Positions 1 through 8,146 of a DNA stretch of 45,945 bases are shown in pieces. A program made the position numbers and the translations under genes. Below the pieces are notes generated by a model. It had not been told where the DNA came from. It did no database searches and was given only the letters and a program-made list of their open reading frames with translations. This stretch comes from JBMZCV01 sp049613665 (GTDB taxonomy: Bacteria > Bacteroidota > Bacteroidia > Chitinophagales > UBA2359), in contig JBMZCV010000018.1 of assembly GCA_049613665.1 (NCBI GenBank), positions 1-45,945 of the forward strand, written 5' to 3'. How positions within the stretch are numbered: the first letter of the stretch is position 1; each line of letters begins with the position of its first letter.

Positions 1-125
1 TTTAAACATACTATTTTTTTTAGGCTAAGGAGACCAATATTTCCTATTTTTATGGACTTTTGAACTGAAAAATAGTATGTTTCCCCTATCAAAAAAACTT
101 TCTTTTGTTAAACCGAAAATAGCTG
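1..125 (+). repeat. R1 dispersed repeat, copy a (type A, left part cut by window edge)
   Basis: Matches the other R1 copies. The 79-bp core runs 4-82 and is bounded by inverted repeats AAACATACTATTTTT (from 4) and AAAAATAGTATGTTT (68-82). The type-A right flank follows, ending in ATAGCTG at 125. The left flank lies outside the window. It sits downstream of the minus-strand copper ATPase gene. No transposase is present. Confidence 0.85.
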
Positions 126-247
126 AAACAATTAGGCTAATGTTAAATTTTTATAATTGCGAAACTTATTGTTAATTTAAAGATTATCCTTTGGCTTGAA
201 GAAAAAACATTACAAATATATCATACATTTTCAAACTTTCAAAAAAA

Positions 248-276
248 AAGTGACATATCTTTAAGATACGTCACTT
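248..276. terminator. Palindrome / probable terminator downstream of the P-type ATPase gene
   Basis: Arms AAGTGACATATCTT (248-261) and AAGATACGTCACTT (263-276) pair with one mismatch around a single central base. It lies about 30 bp beyond the ATPase stop codon. On the minus strand it is followed by a T-run (the A-run at 240-249 on the plus strand), as expected of an intrinsic terminator. The same palindrome core recurs at 12721-12753. Confidence 0.6.
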
Positions 277-304
277 CTAAAAATGAGTTATTATTTTAAT
301 TTTC

Positions 305-2422
305 CTACTTTATCTTCTTTCGTTTCAACCGCAAAGAATTTCCGATAACAATTATATCAGAAAAAGCCATCGTTAGAGCCGCCACCATAGGATTGAGCAA
401 GCCAACCGCAGCGATAGGAATAGCCAAAATGTTGTAGAAAAACGCCCAAAAAAGGTTTTGCTTAATCGTGAGAACCGTATGTTTGCTAATGCCAATAGCT
501 TTATTAAGTGACCGCAAATTAGAATTTATCAACACAACATCTGCCGAGTCTATCGCCACTTGACTAGCACTACTCATCGCAATTCCAATGTCAGCTTTCG
601 CCAAAGCAGGAGCGTCATTGATGCCATCGCCAACCATCACAGTTACACCATTTGCATTCATTTCTTCGATAATATCCAATTTTTCTTTCGGCAGTTTGCT
701 CGCATAAAACTCCGTAATACCTATTTTATTGGCTACATAAGTTGTTTTTTCGACATTATCGCCACTCACAAGCAAAGTTCTGACATTATCTTCTCGCAGT
801 TCATCTATACATTGCACTGCATCTGGTCGCAAAGTATCTTCCATATCTACCCAGCCAACAAACTGCCCATTTTTCAAAACATATACATTGTGCTGGCTTT
901 CTGGCGTAAACTCTGCCGCAATACTATATGAACCAGCCATATATGTATTGCCATTTTCGTCTTTGCCCATGATGCCTAAGCCTTTCATTTCTCGCACTTC
1001 CGCCATATTCAACGGTTTTGTGTCTGTTTCGATAGATTTCACAATTGCCTTTGCCAAAGGGTGCGTAGAATATTGTTCTAGGCCAAGCAAAATAGACTTA
1101 AATTCTGTTTGTGAAATATTGGTTTCTATTTGTTTGAGACTAAATGAACCCGTTGTTAATGTTCCTGTTTTGTCGAAAACAACCGTTTTTGCCTTTGCAA
1201 TCGTTTCCATCGTAGAACCGCCTTTTATCAAAATACCATTTTTGGCTGCTCTTCCCAAACCTACCATAACGGCAGTAGGCGTGGCCAAACCCATCGCACA
1301 TGGGCAAGCAACCACCAAAACGGCAATGCTATGAAGCATGGATTTTTGAAAACCTATTTCCACAAAAAGATAAGAAACGATAAAGGTCGCCATAGCAATA
1401 CACAAAACAACAGGCACAAAAATAGCACTTATTTTATCGGCGAGTTTCTGAATAGGTGGTTGATTGGATTGTGCTTGTCTCACTAAACGAATAATTTGCG
1501 ACAAAGCAGTATCTTTTCCTATTTTTGTAGCCTTCATTTTTAGCGTTCCGAGCTTCAAAATCGTACCTCCAATCAATGGACTTGTCACTTTTTTGTCCAT
1601 CAGTAAACTTTCGCCTGTCATCATCGCCTCATTTACTGCACCTTCGCCCCAGCTCACTATACCATCGGTTGGGATTCTGTCGCCCAAATTGACTAAAAAC
1701 TCCTGCCCTACTTGTATATCTTTATGTGAAATTTCTTTGATAACTTGGTCGCCACTAGCATTTTGAGTTACCAATTTTACTTTGTCAGGTTGCAACTTGT
1801 AGAGTTCTCTAATCGCAGAAGTTGTTTGTCTCACAGACCGTTGTTCCATCAAATTGCCAACTAACACTAAGGTAATAATAGTTGCAGCAGTTTCCCAAAA
1901 CATAAAATTAGGGCCGAGAGCCAAAGTATAACCCAACAAACTATACATAAATGCTGCTGTTGAGCCAATGAAAATCAATACGTCCATATTTGGCACACCT
2001 GTTTTGAGCGATTGAAAAGCACTAATGCCAAAATGACTTGCTCCAATCAAAAAAACAGGCAAACACAAAAGCATTTGCACCGTAGGGTCGTGCAATATCG
2101 GAAAAGGCAAAAACATGGCTAAAAACAGTGGCAAGGTAAAGAAAATGCAAATTAGAAGCTTCCATTCCAAACTCGTCCAGCCTTTTTCTTCCTCAGGTGT
2201 AATATCTGTCGTTTCGACCACTTGAAAGCCAAAATTTTCGATACCGCTTACAATTTCTTCAAAACTAATATTTTCATCGGTTTCAAAAGTCGCTTCCGCA
2301 TTTGCGAAACTCACATCAACATTTTGCAAGCCTTTTTTTTCCAAAAACTTACGCACACCCAATGCACAGTTATTGCAAGTCATGCCATTAATGCCCAAAC
2401 GCAATTCTTGTGTTTTGCTCAT
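305..2422 (-). CDS. copA: Copper-type heavy-metal P1B ATPase
   Basis: A 705-residue inner-membrane pump that exports a soft metal, most likely Cu(I), using ATP. One N-terminal heavy-metal-associated domain carries GMTCNNC (C16, C19). Membrane segments follow, then the actuator TGES loop, the intramembrane CPC metal site (C373-P374-C375), the phosphorylation motif DKTGTLT (D417), the STHPLAKAI nucleotide-binding motif and the hinge GDGINDAP (D599). CPC with the HP motif is the P1B-1 copper signature in this family. The length is normal for a one-HMA CopA. It stands alone: no CopZ, CueR/CsoR or cytochrome oxidase assembly gene is adjacent, so its role (detoxification or cuproenzyme loading) is not settled. 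A TATATTTG box on the minus strand at 2581-2588 is a possible promoter. Confidence 0.93.
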   Translation of the reverse strand: MSKTQELRLGINGMTCNNCALGVRKFLEKKGLQNVDVSFANAEATFETDENISFEEIVSGIENFGFQVVETTDITPEEEKGWTSLEWKLLICIFFTLPLFLAMFLPFPILHDPTVQMLLCLPVFLIGASHFGISAFQSLKTGVPNMDVLIFIGSTAAFMYSLLGYTLALGPNFMFWETAATIITLVLVGNLMEQRSVRQTTSAIRELYKLQPDKVKLVTQNASGDQVIKEISHKDIQVGQEFLVNLGDRIPTDGIVSWGEGAVNEAMMTGESLLMDKKVTSPLIGGTILKLGTLKMKATKIGKDTALSQIIRLVRQAQSNQPPIQKLADKISAIFVPVVLCIAMATFIVSYLFVEIGFQKSMLHSIAVLVVACPCAMGLATPTAVMVGLGRAAKNGILIKGGSTMETIAKAKTVVFDKTGTLTTGSFSLKQIETNISQTEFKSILLGLEQYSTHPLAKAIVKSIETDTKPLNMAEVREMKGLGIMGKDENGNTYMAGSYSIAAEFTPESQHNVYVLKNGQFVGWVDMEDTLRPDAVQCIDELREDNVRTLLVSGDNVEKTTYVANKIGITEFYASKLPKEKLDIIEEMNANGVTVMVGDGINDAPALAKADIGIAMSSASQVAIDSADVVLINSNLRSLNKAIGISKHTVLTIKQNLFWAFFYNILAIPIAAVGLLNPMVAALTMAFSDIIVIGNSLRLKRKKIK

Positions 2423-2473
2423 ATTATTATATATCGTTTTTCTTATTTTTAGTGGTAACTTTTTATGTTATAA

Positions 2474-2940
2474 GTGTTAAGCACTATTTAAAATAAAGCC
2501 TGCCTGATTTACTAACACATTGAAATGCAAGATATTAGCTTTATAAAGACAATTTATTTTTAATATTTCGTTAAACTACACAAATATATAACATTTTCAT
2601 TCTTTTTTTTGAAAACATAAAACAAAAAAATAAGGTTACTAAAATGCCATCTCATTTATTAGTCAAACAGGTTTATTCTATCAGTCATGGAAACTGAAAC
2701 TTTAATTTTAAAGATGTTAGCACAAATCGTCCGATTATTAGCTGGTGCTTATTTAAGTAGTTGTTCAGTAGTTTTTGGGTATCAGCAGTTTCCACTTTGA
2801 TGTTTTAATGACAATCAACAACTTGCAACAAAACATTGCACTTTAATGTTGTTTTTTTTATTTTAATAGTATGTTTAAGCCTTTGATAAAAAAATGTATA
2901 AATATCTGAACTATTGTTAAATAGTGCTTGGTGCTTAAAA
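2474..2940. repeat. Decayed repeat cluster (R2 and R1 fragments) in a 667-bp gap
   Basis: The gap 2423-3089 has no convincing gene. An R2-type end begins at 2474-2495 (TTAAGCACTATTTAA). An inverted R2-like stretch lies at about 2690-2790. An R1 type-B end (TAGTATGTTTAAGCC and onward) lies at 2867-2915. An inverted R2-type end (TTAAATAGTGCTTGG) lies at 2919-2940. The two outer R2-like ends face each other, so the block looks like nested, decayed insertions. A 37-codon ORF starting at 2688 overlaps the repeats and is not credible. Confidence 0.6.
2581..2588 (-). promoter_or_regulatory. Possible -7 box for the copper ATPase gene
   Basis: The minus strand reads TATATTTG, matching the Bacteroidota -7 consensus TAnnTTTG. 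It is about 160 bp upstream of the ATPase start. No clear -33 element is seen, and the region is AT-rich, so a chance match is possible. Confidence 0.3.
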
Positions 2941-3015
2941 CTCAAAAAAACATTTTTAAAATAACGTTGTGGAAAAAAAACAGTTCATTTTCGTTTTTTT
3001 TAAGAAAAATAATCT

Positions 3016-3023
3016 TACCTTTG
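3016..3023 (+). promoter_or_regulatory. Probable -7 promoter box for rpsP-rimM
   Basis: TACCTTTG matches the Bacteroidota TAnnTTTG consensus. It lies 66 bp before the rpsP ATG, directly after an A/T-rich tract. The leader that follows has no hairpin strong enough to call. Confidence 0.6.
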
Positions 3024-3089
3024 CGTCCGAAATCCTCGAAAACTGATTTTATTCAGTAACGAGCTTTATTAACAAAAAATATAATTCTT

Positions 3090-3548
3090 ATGCCAGTTAG
3101 ATTAAGACTGCAAAGACATGGCCGCAAACGCCGCCCATTTTATCACATCGTAGCGGCAGATGCTCGTGCGAAACGTGATGGTAGATATATCGAAAGAATA
3201 GGATTTTACGATCCTAATCACACAAAAGCTAAAGTACGTATCGACCGTGAAAAAGCTTTAAAATGGTTAGCTAACGGTGCTGAACCAACGACAACACTTA
3301 CTTCTATTTTGTCGGCAACAGGTGTTTTATACAAAAAGCACTTGCAAAGAGGTGTTACTAAAGGTGCTTTTAGCCAAGAAGTAGCAGACAAAAAATTTAG
3401 AGAATGGGCTAAAAAGAAAGCTGATAACTCAAAAATTGAAGTATTGAATTGGGATTTGGAACACGAAGTATCTGTTCAATTAGGTGATGCTCCTGTTACA
3501 ACAGAAGTTGCAGTAGAAGTAGTTGAAGAAGATACAACAGAAGCTTAA
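3090..3548 (+). CDS. rpsP: 30S ribosomal protein S16
   Basis: A component of the small ribosomal subunit that binds 16S rRNA and helps assemble the 5' domain. The start MPVRLRLQRHGRKRRPFYHI and the following RDGRYIERIGFYDP are diagnostic of S16. At 152 residues it is longer than the roughly 80-90 residue proteobacterial protein. The extra C-terminal half has a Lys-rich stretch (near KFREWAKKKAD) and an acidic Val/Glu/Thr tail, as is usual in Bacteroidota. It is followed after 15 bp by rimM, the conserved rpsP-rimM pairing, so the two are probably cotranscribed from the box at 3016. Confidence 0.97.
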   Translation: MPVRLRLQRHGRKRRPFYHIVAADARAKRDGRYIERIGFYDPNHTKAKVRIDREKALKWLANGAEPTTTLTSILSATGVLYKKHLQRGVTKGAFSQEVADKKFREWAKKKADNSKIEVLNWDLEHEVSVQLGDAPVTTEVAVEVVEEDTTEA

Positions 3549-3563
3549 AATTAGATAGACCTT

Positions 3564-4094
3564 ATGGATATAAATAATTTATATCAAGTAGGCGTTATCA
3601 TAAAATCAAAGGGCCTCAAAGGAGAAATCAAAATCTCGTTTGAGGCTTTCTTTTTAGCCTATTTGGAAGAAACAGAAAGCGAATTAGAGCATCTTTTTGT
3701 GAGAACAAAAACAGATTGTGTTCCTTATTTTCTCGAAAAAATAACGGCACAAGGCAATTATCACATCATCAAGTTTGAAGATGTTGATACAAAAAATAAT
3801 GCCGAAAAATTGCGAAATGCAAAGTTGCTGATAGAAACTGAAAAAGTTGCTGATTTTTTGGAAGAAGAAGAAAATACCTTTTGGAATTTTTTGTTGGGAT
3901 TCACATTGATGAATGATGATGTGGAAATTGGCAAAATTGAAGATGTGTATTATTTAGATACGCATGAATTGGCGATGTTGCAGTACGAAAATAAAGAGTT
4001 GCTAGTGCCATTGCACGAAAGCTTAATTGAAATCATTGATGAGGAAAACAAAATCATTGCGATGGTTTTGCCAGATGGTTTGCTTGATTTGTAA
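3564..4094 (+). CDS. rimM: 16S rRNA processing / ribosome maturation factor RimM
   Basis: A 176-residue cytoplasmic protein that assists maturation of the 30S head domain and binds S19. The N-terminal half shows the RimM start pattern (VGVIIKSKGLKGEIKI, where GxxGE-K is typical). The C-terminal half is the PRC-barrel domain (FWNFLLGFTLM to the end: IGKIEDVYY, ELLVPLHESLI). The start ATG lies 15 bp after rpsP. Only 15 bp separate its stop codon from the end of the convergent deacetylase gene, leaving no room for a conventional terminator between the two. Confidence 0.95.
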   Translation: MDINNLYQVGVIIKSKGLKGEIKISFEAFFLAYLEETESELEHLFVRTKTDCVPYFLEKITAQGNYHIIKFEDVDTKNNAEKLRNAKLLIETEKVADFLEEEENTFWNFLLGFTLMNDDVEIGKIEDVYYLDTHELAMLQYENKELLVPLHESLIEIIDEENKIIAMVLPDGLLDL

Positions 4095-4109
4095 AGTAAA
4101 TGAGCATTT

Positions 4110-5012
4110 TTAGAAAAAAATATGCTGTGCCAAACGGTAAATATTGGCGTGTGCTTCTACAATGTCGGCAATGCGTGGCGAATAACCACCGCCCATACAC
4201 AAAGCTATCGGAATTTCATTGTCGTGAGCAGCCAAAAGCACTATTTCATCTCTTTGTTTGCAGCCAGCAATACTCATACCCAAACGCCCTAATTTGTCGG
4301 TAGCTAACACATCTACGCCAGATTGAAAAAAAATAAAATCTGGCTCTAATTTATCTATTAGCCTTTTGAGTTCACGTTCCAAAATAGGTAAATATATTTC
4401 ATCTGTCGCACCATCTGGAAGCCCAATATCTAAATCTGATACTTCTTTTTTGAGCGGATAATTTTTTGCTCCGTGCATACTAAAAGTAAAAACATTGCTA
4501 TTGTTTTTGAAAATCTCTGCTGTTCCATTTCCTTGATGCACGTCCAAATCTACCACTAAAATTTGCTGTGCTAAATCTGCTTCTAACAAATAATTAGCAG
4601 AAATTGCAATGTCATTTAACAAACAAAAACCTTCCCCTTTATTCGTAAAAGCATGATGTGTGCCGCCAGCAATATTAAACGAAATACCATGTTTCAAAGC
4701 ATATTTTGCCGCTTGCAAAGTGCCATTCATAATGATTTGTTCACGCTCGACAAGCTTTTCAGATAATGGGAAACCTGTACGCCTAATTTCTGCTTTGCTC
4801 AATTGCAAGCTTTTCAATTTTTGCCAATACTTTGCACAATGCGTATTTAGCACATTTTTTTCTTCTAAAATAGTTGGTTTGAAAAAGTTATCATCGCTTA
4901 TCGTGCCTTCATACAACAATTGTTCGGGCAATAATTCGTATTTTATCATCGGAAAACGGTGATGCTCTGGCAAAGAATGTGCATATATAGGCGACCAAGC
5001 GATTTTTAGCAT
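4110..5012 (-). CDS. Histone deacetylase family (AcuC/HDAC-like) metal-dependent deacetylase
   Basis: A 300-residue arginase/HDAC-fold enzyme expected to remove acetyl or similar acyl groups from lysines, polyamines or small amides; the substrate is unknown. The motif order is GGTHHAF (H119-H120, general base region), VVDLDVHQGNGT (D157 and H159 as metal ligands) and FFQSGVDVL (D234 as third ligand), then GLY-like GGGYS near the C terminus. All catalytic residues seem intact, so it should be active. The short length and motif style resemble the single-domain class IV-type bacterial proteins. It is convergent with rimM and followed upstream by an R1 repeat. No acetoin or polyamine genes are adjacent. 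Confidence 0.9.
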   Translation of the reverse strand: MLKIAWSPIYAHSLPEHHRFPMIKYELLPEQLLYEGTISDDNFFKPTILEEKNVLNTHCAKYWQKLKSLQLSKAEIRRTGFPLSEKLVEREQIIMNGTLQAAKYALKHGISFNIAGGTHHAFTNKGEGFCLLNDIAISANYLLEADLAQQILVVDLDVHQGNGTAEIFKNNSNVFTFSMHGAKNYPLKKEVSDLDIGLPDGATDEIYLPILERELKRLIDKLEPDFIFFQSGVDVLATDKLGRLGMSIAGCKQRDEIVLLAAHDNEIPIALCMGGGYSPRIADIVEAHANIYRLAQHIFF

Positions 5013-5088
5013 TTGTTAAAATTATTTTTTCGGAATAAAAATCTTCTTGGCATAAAACATTTATTTTGGCTTTTTGTTTGTTTTTTCT

Positions 5089-5312
5089 CAGCTATTCTCA
5101 CTTTGAAATAAAATAAATATTATAAAAAAACATTTATTTATCTTTCTATGTCAGCAATTAGTTTTTAAAGCCTTTTTTTATCCAAAGTTTAAACATACTA
5201 TTTTTTTTAGGCTAAGGAGACCAATATTTCCTATTTTTATGGACTTTTGAACTGAAAAATAGTATGTTTCCACTATCAAAAAAAATTTCTTTTGTTAAAC
5301 TGAGAATAGCTG
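5089..5312 (+). repeat. R1 dispersed repeat, copy b (complete type A, 224 bp)
   Basis: The outer terminal inverted repeats are exact over 12 bp: CAGCTATTCTCA at 5089-5100 and TGAGAATAGCTG at 5301-5312. The inner core is 5191-5269, bounded by AAACATACTATTTTT and AAAAATAGTATGTTT. Oligo-T surrounds both ends, so a target duplication cannot be judged. It fills the gap between the deacetylase and ccmC genes. No ORF of its own is credible. Confidence 0.88.
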
Positions 5313-5342
5313 TTTTTTTTACTAAAAATTCAAAATTAACAA

Positions 5343-6185
5343 CTAAGAACTATAAAAAGCTTGTTCTACTTTTTTGAAACGCACACGCAAAGAAGTGAGC
5401 CATAAACCCAACAAAATCCAACCGATGACAGATGGATAAAATACCATTCTCAAGTTGCTATCCAAATCGAGTTGGCTCAATGCTGGGTTTCCACCATTTC
5501 CTGGATGCAAAGAATCGACTAAACGAGGTACTACGAAAATTAAGGCAATGTAAACGAAAAAGATAATAATATTGTAAACGGCAGCCACTTTTGCACGCTT
5601 ATCTTCGTCTTCTATTGAGCCTCGCAAAATGAAATAGGCGAAATACATGAGCAAAGCAACCGCAGCCGACATTTGTTTTGGGTCGTTGCTCCACCATTCT
5701 CCCCAAGTATATTGAGCCCAAATCATGCCTGTCACCATGCCAAACATACCAAACCACAAGGCGATATTGGCGGTTTCAGCAGCAATTAAATCGGCTTCTG
5801 CATCAAATTTGTTGAGATAAATAATGCTATAAGTCAGAGAAACGCCCAAAATCCAAATCATGCCAAACCACATTGGAACGTGATAATGCAGATTTCGTAT
5901 CGTTTCGTTTAGAATGGGTAGGCGAGGAACATCGCCCAAAAAGCCTTCACAGATGCTATATAAAAGTAAAATAATGGCCAAAATTTTCCACCAATTTTGC
6001 TCTAATAATACTTTTCGGCTAGAAACAGCCATGCAAGTGCCTAAGCCAAATAGCGAAATTAGCACCAAATAAACAACAAGTTCGGTTGTCACACTTGTTC
6101 TCATCATGATTCTTCCAAGTGCCAAACACAGTATAAAATAAGGTATGTATATTTTCCAACCGTGTTTTGATGTTAAACTCAACAT
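5343..6185 (-). CDS. ccmC: Heme transport / cytochrome c maturation protein CcmC (CcsA family)
   Basis: A 280-residue polytopic membrane protein that delivers heme for covalent attachment to c-type cytochromes. The WWD heme-handling signature is visible as YTWGEWWSNDPKQ. Histidines flank it in transmembrane loops (NLHYHVPMWF before it, DSLHPGN after it), the arrangement that binds heme in CcmC/CcsA. There are about six to eight hydrophobic segments. The gene follows ccmB by 141 bp on the same strand, the usual Ccm order. The expected next genes (ccmD, ccmE, ccmF) do not follow; R1 copy b lies directly downstream. Assignment to CcmC rather than another CcsA-like protein rests on length and the ccmB neighbour. 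Confidence 0.85.
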   Translation of the reverse strand: MLSLTSKHGWKIYIPYFILCLALGRIMMRTSVTTELVVYLVLISLFGLGTCMAVSSRKVLLEQNWWKILAIILLLYSICEGFLGDVPRLPILNETIRNLHYHVPMWFGMIWILGVSLTYSIIYLNKFDAEADLIAAETANIALWFGMFGMVTGMIWAQYTWGEWWSNDPKQMSAAVALLMYFAYFILRGSIEDEDKRAKVAAVYNIIIFFVYIALIFVVPRLVDSLHPGNGGNPALSQLDLDSNLRMVFYPSVIGWILLGLWLTSLRVRFKKVEQAFYSS

Positions 6186-6326
6186 ATATTTTTTGTTTAA
6201 TGGTTTTTGTTTTTTATCGAAAAGATGGTTATTGGTAATAACGCCAACAACAGCAGATTTAAACTACATAATCTCTTGATTTTCAGCCTTTTATAAGACT
6301 AAATTTAAAGCAAAACTATAATATGA

Positions 6327-6986
6327 TTAATCTCGCCATAAGTAAGGAAACAAGATAAATGCTAAAGTTAGCATCATCACATCAATAGCGACAAGCGAGC
6401 CAATATCTCTATATAAATTTGGGTCTTCTGTGCCTAATAAAGCGGCTTTCGATATTTTGATGAGCAAGCCCAACATCGGAATGATAACAGGAAAACTTAG
6501 AATAGGCATTAGCGTTGCATTGTTGCTGGCTTTCGCTGCTATGGCTGCCAAAATCGTAAAAGTCAAAGCAAAGGTACTAGCTCCTAGCAAAGTTGTAAGC
6601 AAAAACATCGGCATGTCTTCCACAGGGTTTCCCATAAGAATACAATAGATGAGCAGAGCAACAAGGCTAATAATGAGCAGTAAGATAAGGTTGTAAATGA
6701 TTTTCGACAAAATTACTGCTTGCGGACTTGCCAAAGTGTAATAATATCGTTGTTGTTCATTGCTTTCTTGCACAAAACTTTTCGCTACGGCATTGATTGA
6801 TGCAAAAAGCAAAATGAGCCAAAAAACGGTTACCCAAGCAATTGGTTCTATTTTTAGGAAAGCCATATACGCTACCATAACAGCAGACGCAACATATAGC
6901 AAAACGCTATTGATAGCCGATTTTTGTCGCCATTCGAGCCGCAAATCTTTTGCAATCAGATGTTTTATTTGTTTGTATGTATTCAT
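6327..6986 (-). CDS. ccmB: Heme exporter protein CcmB
   Basis: A 219-residue membrane subunit of the CcmAB ABC transporter used in system I cytochrome c maturation. The LIAKDLRLEWRQK amphipathic start, six hydrophobic segments and ILSKIIYNLILLLI region are typical of CcmB. A longer reading frame begins at 7028, but I chose the ATG at 6984-6986. It gives the usual family start (MNTYKQIKHL), and a TATTTTTG promoter box lies just upstream at 6995-7002, inside the longer frame. No ccmA ATPase gene is in the window. The gene upstream is an unrelated predicted nuclease. Confidence 0.87.
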   Translation of the reverse strand: MNTYKQIKHLIAKDLRLEWRQKSAINSVLLYVASAVMVAYMAFLKIEPIAWVTVFWLILLFASINAVAKSFVQESNEQQRYYYTLASPQAVILSKIIYNLILLLIISLVALLIYCILMGNPVEDMPMFLLTTLLGASTFALTFTILAAIAAKASNNATLMPILSFPVIIPMLGLLIKISKAALLGTEDPNLYRDIGSLVAIDVMMLTLAFILFPYLWRD

Positions 6987-6994
6987 TGCTGCTG

Positions 6995-7002
6995 CAAAAA
7001 TA
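6995..7002 (-). promoter_or_regulatory. Probable -7 promoter box for ccmB-ccmC
   Basis: The minus strand reads TATTTTTG, matching TAnnTTTG, only 8 bp before the chosen ccmB ATG. Transcription would then begin at or within a few bases of the start codon, giving a leaderless or nearly leaderless mRNA. This supports the 6986 start. Confidence 0.45.
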
Positions 7003-7055
7003 CGCACTAAATATGTGTTTTTGTGCAAAAAAAATGCTTTTTTATCGCAAGTTGT

Positions 7056-7679
7056 TCAATTTTTCTTGTTTGGCAAGTTCCATTCTTTCAATTCGTTGAG
7101 GCTAAAGTGATAATTGACGACTACGCCTTTGTGTTCGCCATTTACGATATCGCCTTTTCCAGATTTTCTTCTAAATCGTCTTTTGTTAAGATAGTTTTGA
7201 TAAATAACTTCCAATTTTTCTACATTTTGATAAAAAAAACAAACTTCTTGCTGTGGCACGATGCACAAACGATTGCATAACACCCACATAATATATACAG
7301 TTTTTTGTGTTTGTTTTTGAATAGAAAAATAGCGTTTCAAGTCGCTCAAATTTAAAGCTATGGTTTCGGAAGGTGCTAAATTGGCGGCAGGCAAATATTT
7401 TTTTACCGACATAAAAGTGCGTTGTTGTACCTTTATTTCGATATAAAAATTGGTTTCACCATTTGTTTTAGTGATTTCTATGTCTGGAAAGCCATTTTCT
7501 TCGCATTTTTTGGCATTAAAATCAGTAAATTCATTAATATGCCGAATGACTAAATTTTCGTAGTGTTCGGAAAAAGCGACATCTTTTTGAAAGCGATATT
7601 CTTTTTTGCTTTTGCCATCGCAACGTGTTGGGCAGCTTTGACAATTGTAAATATAAGGTGCTAGTTTTTGGTAGGTCAT
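7056..7679 (-). CDS. Putative PD-(D/E)XK-fold nuclease-like protein of unknown role
   Basis: A 207-residue soluble protein that I do not recognise by family name. Residues 64-83 show a PD-(D/E)XK-type active-site arrangement: GFPDIEI (D66), then a hairpin, then YIEIKVQ (E81, K83), followed by a helix-rich region. This is the metal-dependent nuclease core of many restriction and repair enzymes. The N terminus has a compact cysteine set (C13, C16, C20, CQSCPTRC) that could bind zinc or an Fe-S cluster. The C terminus is basic (NKRRFRRKSGKGD), as expected of a nucleic-acid binder. No methyltransferase or helicase gene is nearby, so a restriction system is not supported. The fold is inferred from motif spacing only. 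Confidence 0.6.
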   Translation of the reverse strand: MTYQKLAPYIYNCQSCPTRCDGKSKKEYRFQKDVAFSEHYENLVIRHINEFTDFNAKKCEENGFPDIEITKTNGETNFYIEIKVQQRTFMSVKKYLPAANLAPSETIALNLSDLKRYFSIQKQTQKTVYIMWVLCNRLCIVPQQEVCFFYQNVEKLEVIYQNYLNKRRFRRKSGKGDIVNGEHKGVVVNYHFSLNELKEWNLPNKKN

Positions 7680-7875
7680 TTTAGGTTTATTTTTGTAAAA
7701 AAAATCTAGTTAGCAACAAGTTAGCGACTTTTTTTAATAAAAACAAATGGTAGCTATGTTTTATTAAAGTTTCGTTTCAAATATTTTGAAAAACAAACAA
7801 CAAAACAAATAGCTAATATTTATTTAAAAACACTAACAAACTACTTATATAGCTCTCAAATTTTCACAAGATTTC

Positions 7876-8070
7876 ATTAGTATCAATGGTTCGGACATTT
7901 ATACTTTTTTATCAAAGGCTTAAACATACTATTTTTTTTAGGCTAAGGCGGCCAATATTTGCAAATTTAATGGCCTTTTGAACTGAAAAATAGTATGTTT
8001 CCCTTGTCAAAAAGTGTTTTTTATTAAACTGACAATTGTTATAAAAAATGTCCGAACCATTGATTAGTAT
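7876..8070 (+). mobile_element. R1 dispersed repeat, copy c (type B) with 8-bp target duplication
   Basis: ATTAGTAT occurs at 7876-7883 and again at 8063-8070. It exactly flanks a 179-bp element (7884-8062) with 17-bp perfect terminal inverted repeats, CAATGGTTCGGACATTT and its complement. The R1 core lies at 7922-8000. Terminal inverted repeats plus a direct target duplication and no coding capacity define a MITE-like non-autonomous element. It occupies the 467-bp gap 7680-8146 between divergently transcribed genes; nothing else is visible there. Confidence 0.85.
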
Positions 8071-8146
8071 AAAAAACTAAACAAAAACAAACTCAATATT
8101 TCATTTTTTGCAAATACTTTACTAAATTTCTCAAAAAATAAAAAAC

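Noticed and set aside
2688..2801. A small open frame in the 2423-3089 gap
   Set aside because: It overlaps inverted R2-like sequence, is short and has no homology I can see. Too weak to call.
6987..7028. Earlier start for ccmB at 7028
   Set aside because: A promoter box lies inside the extension, and the family start matches the internal ATG at 6986.
7056..8070. Restriction-modification or defence island with the PD-(D/E)XK-like gene
   Set aside because: No methyltransferase, helicase or other defence gene is adjacent. A single nuclease-like motif does not support a system.
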